Positions 17,316 to 25,832 of a stretch of DNA of 64,000 nt are shown here, piece by piece (within the stretch, counting starts at the first letter, position 1; every line of letters starts with the position of its first letter). The notes beneath the pieces were generated by a model. It did no database searches, was not told where the DNA came from, and worked only from the letters and a program-made list of their open reading frames with translations. The position numbers and the translations under genes were made by a program. The DNA lies in the NCBI GenBank assembly GCA_046351415.1, contig JAXLYO010000007.1:303557-367556 (forward strand), read 5' to 3'. This DNA comes from JABFRG01 sp046351415. Lineage in GTDB: Bacteria; Myxococcota_A; Polyangia; Polyangiales; Polyangiaceae.

Positions 17316-18806
17316 TCAAGTCCCGCGTCGCAAGCCGAGGAAGAACACGACGATGGCCATCGTCATCCCGACGCCGAGTACGATGAGTCCCTCGATCGAG
17401 AAGCCGACGAAGAGCGTGAACGCCATGGCAACGACGAATACGAGCGCAGCGAGCACGGCATGGACCTTGGAAAAACCAAGAGCGCCCTGGCCTGCCTGGG
17501 TCGCGGAGGAGGCGGTCAGAGGATTCATGTGGCCGTACGCAGGTTGCCCTGTGAATGTCGGCGCCGCTTGCCCCGGCAAGCCTTGACCGGGATATGCACT
17601 GGGACCACCATTGCGCGAGGGCCCTCCGCCGACCTGGTCCCACGGATTCGGTTGGAGAGCGGTGCCGCCGAAGCCATCGGCGAAACCGAGACCGGCCCCC
17701 GCAGGAGCCGCCGGGGCTTGCGTGGAGATGACGAGCGTTCCGGGACCATCGTCCCAACTCGAGGACTGAGGCTTGCGTCCGGCCGCGGGAATGGGCGCCG
17801 GCACTTTGGCAGCTTTCCCCTCCGCCCGCGTGAGACCGTCGCTCTCTTCACCGGCTGCGACGGATTCGCCCGTTGCCACCGAATGGCCGTTCACCGGCTG
17901 GGCAACGTGCGTCGCCTCCCAACTCGGGAACATGTCGGCGCCCTGTGTGTCTTCGAGGGAAAGCGTAAGCGCCTCTTCGAGGTCGCCCATGGTGTCGTAG
18001 CGGCTCTCCGGCGCCTTCGCCAGGCACCGAACGATTACGCGTTCGAGCGCACCCGGGATTTGCACGTCCGGAGCGCGACGACGAATCGGCTCCGGCGATT
18101 TGCTGATGTGATTCTGGATGATCTGCGGAACGGCCGTCTCCGAGAACACCGGGACGCCGGCAAGCATGCGATAGAGGATGACGCCGAGCGCATACACGTC
18201 GGTGCGCGCGTCGACCGGCTTTCCTAGGATTTGCTCCGGAGCCATGTACTCGATCGTACCGACGAGCGCGCCCGTGCGCGTGAGCTGTGTGCCCTCTTCC
18301 TGGGCCTTCGCAACACCGAAGTCGAGCACCTTGACGATGGGCTTCGCGTCGGCCTGGGGAATGATCATGACGTTGGCGGGCTTGAGGTCTCGATGGACAA
18401 CCCCCTGGTCGTGGGCGTGCCCCAGCGCGCTGCACACCTGAGATGCAATATACACGCTCTCTTCGGGTGTCATGCGCTTCACGCGCTTCAAGATCGTCGA
18501 CAGCGACTCACCCTCGAGAAGTTCCATCACGAAGAAGAGCTCGCCGGCCTCGCCGCGTCCGAGATCGAACACCTCGATGATACCTGGATGCTGGAGGCGC
18601 GCAGTGTTGCGGGCTTCACGCAGGAATCGCTCGACGACCTCATCGTCGACGCCGGGGTCGGGCAGGATGAGCTTGATGGCGACCGGCCGCCGTATCGTCA
18701 TGTCGGTCGCCCCGTAGACGACGCCCATGCCTCCTTGGCCGAGGCGACGCTCGAGCCGGTAGCGACCGGCGAGCATACGGGGGAGCGGATCGGTGACGGG
18801 CGTCAT
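17316..18806 (-). CDS. Hanks-type Ser/Thr protein kinase with C-terminal membrane segments
   Basis: 496 residues from ATG 18806. The kinase domain is complete: glycine loop GQGGMGVV near residue 23, catalytic Lys in VAIKLI, HRDLKPANV near 137, DFGVAK near 160 and EYMAPEQ. After the domain comes a Gly/Pro/Ala-rich linker of roughly 150 residues and two hydrophobic segments near the C-terminus (HAVLAALVFVVAMAFTLFVGF, GLIVLGVGMTMAIVVFFLGL). Only 5 bp separate it from the ABC ATPase, so it may control that transporter; this link is inferred. A divergent MarR gene lies upstream. Confidence 0.93.
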   Translation of the reverse strand: MTPVTDPLPRMLAGRYRLERRLGQGGMGVVYGATDMTIRRPVAIKLILPDPGVDDEVVERFLREARNTARLQHPGIIEVFDLGRGEAGELFFVMELLEGESLSTILKRVKRMTPEESVYIASQVCSALGHAHDQGVVHRDLKPANVMIIPQADAKPIVKVLDFGVAKAQEEGTQLTRTGALVGTIEYMAPEQILGKPVDARTDVYALGVILYRMLAGVPVFSETAVPQIIQNHISKSPEPIRRRAPDVQIPGALERVIVRCLAKAPESRYDTMGDLEEALTLSLEDTQGADMFPSWEATHVAQPVNGHSVATGESVAAGEESDGLTRAEGKAAKVPAPIPAAGRKPQSSSWDDGPGTLVISTQAPAAPAGAGLGFADGFGGTALQPNPWDQVGGGPSRNGGPSAYPGQGLPGQAAPTFTGQPAYGHMNPLTASSATQAGQGALGFSKVHAVLAALVFVVAMAFTLFVGFSIEGLIVLGVGMTMAIVVFFLGLRRGT

Positions 18807-18854
18807 GGCGGAGGGGAAACCGCGTGAGCTTACCGCGATTGGGGACCCAAAGGG

Positions 18855-18877
18855 GCCACTATTCGCGGCAAAGTGGC
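18855..18877. promoter_or_regulatory. Candidate MarR operator between divergent kinase and MarR genes
   Basis: A perfect inverted repeat GCCACT-N11-AGTGGC sits in the 105-bp divergent intergenic region. Position and dyad symmetry fit autoregulation by the MarR protein and control of the kinase-ABC operon. No binding evidence. Confidence 0.4.
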
Positions 18878-18911
18878 GTCTTTCGCCTGCCCCGCATAGC
18901 ATGGAGCGGCC

Positions 18912-19370
18912 ATGCGAACTGCCGCCACTGAAGAACCTTTCGGGAGCGTCCTTTCGTTCATGCGGTCGCTATGGGCCATGGATCACGCCCTGCAGACGCG
19001 TTCGAAACGAATGGAGTCCACCCTTGGTGTGACAGGGCCGCAAAGACTGGTCATTCGTGTCATCGGTCGCATGCCGAGCTCTGCCGCGGGGGAAATTGCC
19101 AAGACTCTGCACGTGCATCCGAGCACCCTCACCGGTGTGCTACAGCGCCTCGAGAAGCGTGGCTTCATCACACGTGCGCTCGATCCCGCCGACAAGCGCC
19201 GGGCCCTGTTTCGCCTGACCGAGCTGGGGGAGCAGCTCGACGAAACGAAGTCACACACGGTCGAAGCCGCGGTCAGACGAGCCCTCCGGCGCGTGCCGGA
19301 CGATGTCCTCGCGACGGTCCACTCGGTACTCGAAAACGTGAAGCGTGAACTCGACCGCGACGACGCCTGA
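18912..19370 (+). CDS. MarR family transcriptional regulator
   Basis: 152 residues. A winged helix-turn-helix with SSAAGEIAKTLHVHPSTLTGVLQRLEKRGFITRALDPADKRRALFRLTELG, including the wing motif DPxDKRR typical of MarR. It is divergent from the kinase-ABC operon, and the shared 105-bp spacer holds a dyad. The ligand is unknown. Confidence 0.9.
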   Translation: MRTAATEEPFGSVLSFMRSLWAMDHALQTRSKRMESTLGVTGPQRLVIRVIGRMPSSAAGEIAKTLHVHPSTLTGVLQRLEKRGFITRALDPADKRRALFRLTELGEQLDETKSHTVEAAVRRALRRVPDDVLATVHSVLENVKRELDRDDA

Positions 19371-19385
19371 CCAGCGCCCTTCGGC

Positions 19386-20363
19386 TCATTGCTGTGTCGC
19401 GAAACGGACGGCCGCTCCGTCGTAATAGTAGAGCGTCTTGCAACCAAGGCCCACCTTCGCGTCGCTGATGTCGCCGATCGCGGTGAACGTCGTGAAGTCG
19501 CCGGACGCGTCCGTGCGGGTCGCAAAGACCGACTTGTTCGTCACTTCGTCGAAGAAGAAAAGCGAAAGCCGATCGCTCGAAAGCCCCGATGGCCGCTTCC
19601 GGTTCGCGCCCACGGGCTTCAGCTCTGCACGCGCGGAGAGAGCGACGGGCGCCTGGAAGTCGTCGCCTCCCAAGATGGCATCGGAGATATAAATGCCCTT
19701 CGTTGCGACGCCGAACATGAGCGAACGGCCCGCAGCGGTCCATACGGGGTCGTGCAGTAGCTCGTTCGGACCGAGTGCGTTCGCGAAGACGACGAGCTCT
19801 TGGAAGATATTCTTCGCGGAGCGTGCGAACTGGCTGCCACGGGTCTGCCGCGAAAACAGGTGCCAAGCCTGACGATCCTTGTCGATCATCGCGATATCGA
19901 AACCGCGTGCCTCGAGCACGGGACGATCGAGCGCGAACGCGCCGTCGGACGAGTCGAGCACGTCAACCTCCGCAAACGCATCGCTTCGTTTGGCGCGTTC
20001 TGCGATGTGAATGGTTACGTTCGGCACAGTGCCTTCGGCCCACGCCACCACGAGTTCGTCGTCGGACAAGCTGAAGGGTGACTTGACGCCGGTGACGACG
20101 GTGCTCGTCGACGTTTGGAAGGTGGTTCCGCAGAGCGGCGGGATGACGACATCTGCGGCTCCGTCCTTCGCCCCATCCTTCGAGGAGGAAGCGTCCGTCG
20201 GCGTGAAGAACCCCGCGTCTTCGCCAATGATGGGCGAGCTTCCGTCGGTCGGGACCACGAGCGGTTTCGTGCCCTCCGCATTGCACGCCCAAAGCACGGC
20301 CCCCATTGCACCGAGGACCGCGAAAAAGCGTAGATCAAGCGTTCGGGAAAACGTCGAAGTCAT
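19386..20363 (-). CDS. Exported lipoprotein of unknown function
   Basis: 325 residues with a type II signal peptide ending in a lipobox-like GAVLWAC. An Asp/Ser/Gly-rich linker (PTDASSSKDGAKDGAADV) follows, then a mostly beta-strand domain with phrases such as SFSLSDDELVVAWAEG and RPSGLSSDRLSLFFFDEVTNKSVF, suggesting a beta-propeller of the PD40/TolB kind. The family assignment is weak. It sits between MarR and another large lipoprotein. Confidence 0.65.
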   Translation of the reverse strand: MTSTFSRTLDLRFFAVLGAMGAVLWACNAEGTKPLVVPTDGSSPIIGEDAGFFTPTDASSSKDGAKDGAADVVIPPLCGTTFQTSTSTVVTGVKSPFSLSDDELVVAWAEGTVPNVTIHIAERAKRSDAFAEVDVLDSSDGAFALDRPVLEARGFDIAMIDKDRQAWHLFSRQTRGSQFARSAKNIFQELVVFANALGPNELLHDPVWTAAGRSLMFGVATKGIYISDAILGGDDFQAPVALSARAELKPVGANRKRPSGLSSDRLSLFFFDEVTNKSVFATRTDASGDFTTFTAIGDISDAKVGLGCKTLYYYDGAAVRFATQQ

Positions 20364-20431
20364 GTCCCGAGCCTAGCACAAGACCTCGCGCCGGAGGGCT
20401 CTGGCTTCGAACGTAAGGCTGTAGGACAGGG

Positions 20432-23400
20432 CTACTCGTTGGCGATGCAGTCGTAGCTCATACGCCAATCCGTAAGGGTCGGCGTCGACGTCGGCGGGCT
20501 TCCGACGATGAAGTTCGCGCGAATGCGCAGGTACGGCAACTCCGTAGACTGACCAGAAGCAGCGAGCGCTTGGGCAACGGTCTGGGGCCCCGAAGTCCAG
20601 TTCACGGCCGAGGACGTCGAGGTGCCGACCCCAACGAGCGCGCCCCACGCCCCGACCGGAGTGGCGCGCGTCTGCGCTTCGAAGGCGATAGAGGTGCCGG
20701 CCGGGATTTGCGTCTTCCACTGGAAGAGCGCCCAGCGAATCTTGTATCCGGTCGGACAGCTGCCCGTGTACTCGCGGTCGAACGAGGCATTCGAGTAGAC
20801 CGGGGGAGGAAGCGCACAGACACCGCTCGCGCAGCGCGTGCCCGTCGCGAAGTTACAACATTCACCGTCCGCCACGCAGGACTCGCCGTCCGCACGGCAC
20901 GCCGCGGGGCTAGCATTCACGCAGTAGCGCTTGGGCGGCGCGGAGATGGGTCGGTCGAGTGCACACACGGAGCCGGCGCAGCAGTCGAGATCCGTTTCAC
21001 ATTCGTTCGCGGGGATCTTCGCGCCAGGACTGCGGCACGCGTCGAGAACGAAGTACCCGCGCATGTTTCCGGAGATGAGCTCTTGGCCAGGAAGGTAGAA
21101 GGCGGGAAAGCTGGGGTCGGTACCCGCCGCCGCGCCCGTGTTGAGTGCAGAGATCCAGAGCTTCTTCGTCGTGGGCTCGATGCTGATGTTGTAGAAGCGC
21201 GGGTCCGAGGCGTACGGGTTGACTGTCGCAACGTTTCCGTAGAGGCGGCGCGACGTAAACGTGACCCAGCTGTAGCCGCCGCGGACGACGGGCAGTACCG
21301 TGGGCTCGTAGTTGTAACGCTGCTCGTAGAAGTCGGGGTCGCTGCCAGGGCCACCATGGCGATTCGGACCGGTCGGAAGATAGCCCGTCGCTGTGTTACC
21401 CACGTAGCCGTTCAAATTGTGGAGCCGCGTCGCGGTCGGAGCGCCGGTCGTCTTCGCCCACCAGATTTCGGCGGTCGCACCGCCGAGGCAGCCACCTTCG
21501 CAATCGGAACGCGTACCGCCCGGGTCGCGACCGTTGGAGCGGAACTCCTGGTGCCACACGACACCGTTCTCGCCTGGAGGGAGGAAGGCAGGCCACCAAG
21601 CCTTCCCGGAGGGGGGGGTATAGATATTGCGGAAGTTCGAGAATGTTCGGTTGCCGTCGAAGTCCATCATCGACAGCGTCTTGCCATCGCCCGTCACGGG
21701 TGCAGTGGGAGGATTCGCCAGCGGCAACGGGCTGCCGCCGGTAAATGTGAAGGCGACCTGAGTCGGGCCCGTCGTTTCGTGCGAGAACGTCGGATAGGCC
21801 GCCTTCAGATTCGTCGGCTGCGTACCGCCGGTGACTGCTGCGCCCGTTTGGTCGAATAGGAACGACGCACTGTCACCGGAGTGGCCACCGGCGCTCGTGA
21901 GCACGCGCGTTCGGTTCGGATGAATGCCGGGGAAGATGAAACGACTTCCACCATAGGCTGTCCCCAGCGGTCCCGCCCCCGGCATGTCATAGCGGAACGT
22001 GTTGTAGTTGCTGTGGGCGGTGATGATCATTTGGCCATCGGAGGACGCCGAGTGACACACGCGGCATGCAGAGTTCGACCCGGCAACGACCGTCGGAGCG
22101 CTCTGGCCGATGATGACTTGGAGCGTGGCGGCACCGAAAGCGCCTCCTGGAAACGCTCCGCCCGGGCTCTGTTGAGCCCCAGAGTAGTTCGTGACGAGCG
22201 CGGTACCATAGGTGTTGTAGTAGATACGCCCCTTGAGCTGCGTGGGTGCAAACCGCACGTCCACCTTCACCTCTTGGCGTGCGACGCCTCCGACGTAGCG
22301 ACGCAAGACGATGGCCCCCGTATCTCCGAGCGTGGCGCGGTTTCGGTTCACCGACTGCTCGAACGCCGCCCAATCCGTTTGCGGAATGGTGGCGCGCGGT
22401 TTGGGCGTCAAGAGCGGCGTCGGAAACGAAATCGCTTCGGTCCGTATTTCGGAGCTCTCGAAGATGGGCGTGCCCGTGCTGGGGTAGCGAATCGATACCT
22501 TCACGCCCGATGCGAGATCCGCCGTGCTCCACTGGAGCAGCGGAGACGGCAGGCCGAGAGGAAACATCGTACCGTTGTACGGATAGATAATGGTCGCTGT
22601 TTCGGCAGGCTCTGCTCCCGTCAACGTGGGAAACGAAGCGGCCGTTACGCCCACTGCCGGCGGGTCCGTGGCACTCACCGTTGTCTTCTGCACACGTACT
22701 TGGGTCGTGACGATGTTCGACGCGAAGGCGCCAACGTACGCGCGCACCTGAATGTCCGTCGCGACCGGTGAGACGACGGTGAGCAAGCCGGTCGGCGAGA
22801 TGTCCGCGATGTCGAACTTGTCGATGGACCAAAGCGGCGTGAAGTAACCGGTGTAACAACCAGCCGGAAGCAGCGTCGCCTGAAATTGAACCTGCCAAGG
22901 ACCAGGCCCGGTGATGTTGATGTCCTTGGCGGGTGCCGCCGTCGGCGTGATACCAACGCCCGTACACGCGACCTCGAGCGACTCGCTCGGCGCGAGTTGG
23001 AGGCCCGCTTCCGTGACCGTGAGTCCGCTCTCTGCACCGGCGTCGAGGCCTACGGGGTTGTCCGTCGTCGTGGCGCACTCGGGCGAACACGGGTTCGCGC
23101 AGCTTCCTGGCGTTCCGAGACCGAGCGCCTTCAGCCCTGCCCCGCCCCCCCCGGACCCCGGGACGTTCTTGCTGACGACTTGGTCGCCCTCGCAAGTTCC
23201 CCAGCGTCCCCCTTTGCACGCCATGGTGCCGAGCGAGCACGTGAGGTAGTCCCCCATCTGTTTGACGACTTTTCCGCAGTCGACGACAGCCCCTTCGTCA
23301 GCGCACGGGCAGCCTTGATTGCGGGTGTCACAGTAACCGGGCTGCGGGCTGACGTTGCCACTCGTGCTCGCGCCATTGCTCGGGGTACTGTCTGCACAGC

Positions 23401-23458
23401 CCCACAGCACTGCCGCGGTCACGAAGACACTCAGTAAACGCTCGAAACGCCGGTACAA
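20432..23458 (-). CDS. Large secreted lipoprotein with CxxCH site and Dickkopf-like Cys repeats
   Basis: 1008 residues from TTG 23458, chosen because GGAGG lies 8 nt upstream and the product then begins with a compact basic signal peptide and lipobox (VTAAVLWGC). A GTG or ATG further upstream would add up to 29 residues. Visible features are a Cys-rich N-terminal segment, a long beta-rich middle, one CRVCH motif followed by SASSDG that could bind haem c or be structural, and two Cys clusters (CETDLDCCAGSVC, CVADGECCN) like the Dickkopf-type repeats of myxobacterial surface proteins. Function unknown. Confidence 0.7.
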   Translation of the reverse strand: MYRRFERLLSVFVTAAVLWGCADSTPSNGASTSGNVSPQPGYCDTRNQGCPCADEGAVVDCGKVVKQMGDYLTCSLGTMACKGGRWGTCEGDQVVSKNVPGSGGGGAGLKALGLGTPGSCANPCSPECATTTDNPVGLDAGAESGLTVTEAGLQLAPSESLEVACTGVGITPTAAPAKDINITGPGPWQVQFQATLLPAGCYTGYFTPLWSIDKFDIADISPTGLLTVVSPVATDIQVRAYVGAFASNIVTTQVRVQKTTVSATDPPAVGVTAASFPTLTGAEPAETATIIYPYNGTMFPLGLPSPLLQWSTADLASGVKVSIRYPSTGTPIFESSEIRTEAISFPTPLLTPKPRATIPQTDWAAFEQSVNRNRATLGDTGAIVLRRYVGGVARQEVKVDVRFAPTQLKGRIYYNTYGTALVTNYSGAQQSPGGAFPGGAFGAATLQVIIGQSAPTVVAGSNSACRVCHSASSDGQMIITAHSNYNTFRYDMPGAGPLGTAYGGSRFIFPGIHPNRTRVLTSAGGHSGDSASFLFDQTGAAVTGGTQPTNLKAAYPTFSHETTGPTQVAFTFTGGSPLPLANPPTAPVTGDGKTLSMMDFDGNRTFSNFRNIYTPPSGKAWWPAFLPPGENGVVWHQEFRSNGRDPGGTRSDCEGGCLGGATAEIWWAKTTGAPTATRLHNLNGYVGNTATGYLPTGPNRHGGPGSDPDFYEQRYNYEPTVLPVVRGGYSWVTFTSRRLYGNVATVNPYASDPRFYNISIEPTTKKLWISALNTGAAAGTDPSFPAFYLPGQELISGNMRGYFVLDACRSPGAKIPANECETDLDCCAGSVCALDRPISAPPKRYCVNASPAACRADGESCVADGECCNFATGTRCASGVCALPPPVYSNASFDREYTGSCPTGYKIRWALFQWKTQIPAGTSIAFEAQTRATPVGAWGALVGVGTSTSSAVNWTSGPQTVAQALAASGQSTELPYLRIRANFIVGSPPTSTPTLTDWRMSYDCIANE

Positions 23459-23466
23459 CCGAGAGA

Positions 23467-23471
23467 CCTCC
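23467..23471 (-). promoter_or_regulatory. Ribosome-binding site fixing a TTG start
   Basis: GGAGG on the minus strand, 8 nt upstream of TTG at 23456-23458. It is the only strong site near the 5' end of the large lipoprotein gene. Confidence 0.55.
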
Positions 23472-23640
23472 ACGGGCACGCGCACTCCACGACCCACCTT
23501 TAGGGTAGCAAGAGTCGGGCCCACGTGGCGGCCAGATTCAGCCACGAATTCCTCGGAAAATCGCGAGGTAGGAGGTTGTCATGCAACGTCCAGAGGGACG
23601 CAAAAACTGCATACCCCTTACCTATTTCTAGAGCATACCT

Positions 23641-24693
23641 TCATTCACCGACAGCCCGCTGAAGGTCGCCGGTCTCGTCCGCACCGTCTCCAAGGGTGTC
23701 GGTGGAGACCGCTGCGGCAGGCACGACCATCGAATGCTGGCGCTTTCGAGAGGAACCTCCGAGGCGCGCGTGGAGCGTCGCGCTCTCGAGAATCGCTTCG
23801 CAGAGAGCCCCGTAGTCGATGCCCGCGGCCCCCGCGATCTTTGGCAAGAGCGAGGTCGGGGTCATGCCGGGGAGCGTGTTCACTTCGAGGACGTACTCGT
23901 TCTCGCCTTCCGTCACGAGCACGTCGACGCGGCAAGCCCCTGAGCAGCCGAGCGCGTTCGCCGCGCGCTCCGCCAGGTTGAGCACCCCGCGCATGCGCGA
24001 GCCTTCGACCCGAGGAGGCAGATGGTAGTCGGTGGCGCCGGCCGTGTACTTTGCCGCGTAGTCGTAAAGACCGCTCTTCGGGGCGACTTCCACGGCGCCG
24101 AGCACGCGACCATTGAGGATGCCGACGTGAACTTCCTTGGCTTTGATGCAGCGCTCGACGAGCACGGCGTGGTCGAGTTCGAGGGCGCTCTCGACGGCAG
24201 CTTCGAGCTCCGCGAGATTCTCGACACGGGCAAGGCCGACGCTCGAGCCTTCGCCGCGCGGCTTGACGATCGCAGGGAATCCGAAGCTTCCATGCAGTTC
24301 GGCAAGGGGCGTGTCGTCGTCCTCGGAGACGACGTAGTATGGAGGCGTCGAGACGTTGTGAAGGCGGAAGAGCTCTTTGGCCTTCAGCTTATCCATGCAG
24401 AGTGCAGACGACAGAACGCCCGACCCCGTGTACGGAATGCCCATGAGTTCGAGCATGCCCTGGATGCAACCGTCTTCTCCGCCGCGTCCGTGGAGTGCGA
24501 TGAACGCGACATCGATGTTCGCAGCAGCGACTTCTTGCGCAGCGTTCGAAGAGACCATCACCGGAACGACGTCGTAGCCGCGAGCCTCGAGGGCCTCGCA
24601 AACGCCTCGGCCTGTCTTGATGGATACTTCGCGCTCCCGGCTCACGCCGCCCATCAAAACGCCAACGCGCATCGTCGAATTCTGGCTCTTCAT
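23641..24693 (-). CDS. ddl: D-alanine--D-alanine ligase
   Basis: 350 residues from ATG 24693, which is preceded by AAAGGTGA at good spacing; longer frames lack a site. It ligates two D-Ala with ATP for peptidoglycan precursor synthesis in the cytoplasm. Seen are the ATP-grasp features HGRGGEDGCIQGMLELMGIPYTG, KPRGEGSSVGL and the Mg-binding EVNTLPGMTPTSLLP. The last 40 or so residues are a low-complexity extension beyond the usual end. It stands alone, outside an mra/mur cluster. Confidence 0.93.
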   Translation of the reverse strand: MKSQNSTMRVGVLMGGVSREREVSIKTGRGVCEALEARGYDVVPVMVSSNAAQEVAAANIDVAFIALHGRGGEDGCIQGMLELMGIPYTGSGVLSSALCMDKLKAKELFRLHNVSTPPYYVVSEDDDTPLAELHGSFGFPAIVKPRGEGSSVGLARVENLAELEAAVESALELDHAVLVERCIKAKEVHVGILNGRVLGAVEVAPKSGLYDYAAKYTAGATDYHLPPRVEGSRMRGVLNLAERAANALGCSGACRVDVLVTEGENEYVLEVNTLPGMTPTSLLPKIAGAAGIDYGALCEAILESATLHARLGGSSRKRQHSMVVPAAAVSTDTLGDGADETGDLQRAVGE

Positions 24694-24875
24694 CGTGTGG
24701 TCACCTTTCCGCATGCCATCCACCTTGCAGCGACCGTTCCAGACGAAAACCTGGGTACTTTCGCGAACTCTGGTGACTGCATGGTGTCTAGGGAGCCACA
24801 AGCCCGTGGCCCATGGTCTCACCTAAACAATCTGACCGGGATCCGTCAACTTTCGTGCAAGAGCGAGCCGTCACC

Positions 24876-24952
24876 GTTTTGGGCTCGGGCCCCAAAACTG
24901 GGAGTGGGCCCCTACTTGGCTCTGCCAAGTAAGGCGAGGGCAACGCCCTCGC
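24876..24952 (-). terminator. Three consecutive perfect hairpins after the phosphatase gene
   Basis: Stems are GTTTTGGG/CCCAAAAC (24876-24898), TACTTGGC/GCCAAGTA (24913-24931) and GCGAGGGC/GCCCTCGC (24934-24952), each 8 bp and exact. The last lies 2 bp from the PP2C stop. No T-tract follows, so termination or mRNA-end protection are both possible. Confidence 0.5.
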
Positions 24953-24954
24953 AG

Positions 24955-25731
24955 CTAGTCGATCTCGACGAGGATGGCGGTGATGTTGTCTTTCCCGCCT
25001 CGCGAATTGGCAAGGTCGATGAAAGCTTTGACGGCCACGTCTCCACCTTTTGCGACGATGGGAGCAACGTCCTCGTCACGAAGATAGCCGTGGAGGCCGT
25101 CGCTGCAGAGGAGGAAGCGATCACCGGGATCGATCCGAACGAGCCCCGTGTCGACCTGCACGTAGTCGCGATTGCCGACGGCGCGGGTGATCACGTTGCG
25201 ATGCGGTGAGGTCTTCGCCTCCTGCGGGGTGATGAGACCTTGCTTCAATTGCCACGCGATAAGTGTGTGATCTTCCGTCAGTTGTTCGACGTTGCCGTTC
25301 TTCTGCACGCGGTAGATGCGGCTGTCGCCCACCTGCGCGGTGACGGCGTAATCGCCGAACGTGAGCAGCGCGGTGACGGTCGTGCCCATCCCGCTCATCG
25401 TGCGGTCCATCTCGGCGAGAGAAAATACCATGTATGTTGCAGCTTGAATGGAGCTCTCCATCAAGCGGCATGCGCGCCACACGTCCTCCTCTTTGGGCGG
25501 GTGAATGAGCGGGTTCAGCTTCTTCAGACCGCTCTTGACCATCCCGTAGACGGCCTCGACGGCTTCCTGGCTCGCGATTTCGCCGGCCGCGTGACCTCCC
25601 ATGCCGTCGCCGACGACGTAGAGGCCTAGTGCGTCCTCGAAAAAGAACGCGTCCTCGTTGCCGGCGCGACGACGCCCCACATCGGTGAGGGCATAGCCTG
25701 CGCGTTTGGTTTGGGGAGCGATCGATAGCAC
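24955..25731 (-). CDS. PP2C-type Ser/Thr protein phosphatase
   Basis: 258 residues from GTG 25731; a GTG at 25848 in the same frame would add 39 residues overlapping the divergent sctV 5' end, so the shorter form is preferred. All metal-dependent phosphatase motifs are present: RAGNEDAFFF, VGDGMGGHAAGEIAS, GMGTTVTALL, AQVGDSRIYRV, LCSDGLHGYL and GGKDNITAILVE. It probably reverses phosphorylation by Hanks kinases, of which the window has two. Divergent from sctV. Confidence 0.9.
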   Translation of the reverse strand: MLSIAPQTKRAGYALTDVGRRRAGNEDAFFFEDALGLYVVGDGMGGHAAGEIASQEAVEAVYGMVKSGLKKLNPLIHPPKEEDVWRACRLMESSIQAATYMVFSLAEMDRTMSGMGTTVTALLTFGDYAVTAQVGDSRIYRVQKNGNVEQLTEDHTLIAWQLKQGLITPQEAKTSPHRNVITRAVGNRDYVQVDTGLVRIDPGDRFLLCSDGLHGYLRDEDVAPIVAKGGDVAVKAFIDLANSRGGKDNITAILVEID

Positions 25732-25832
25732 CGTGAAGATCGTAGCCGATCTCTCGACCGGAGGTACAGAACCTAGCGTTCGGGGGTTGTTTGGACGTCT
25801 CGGTCGCCCGGAAGTCGTGTAGGTATTTCGGC

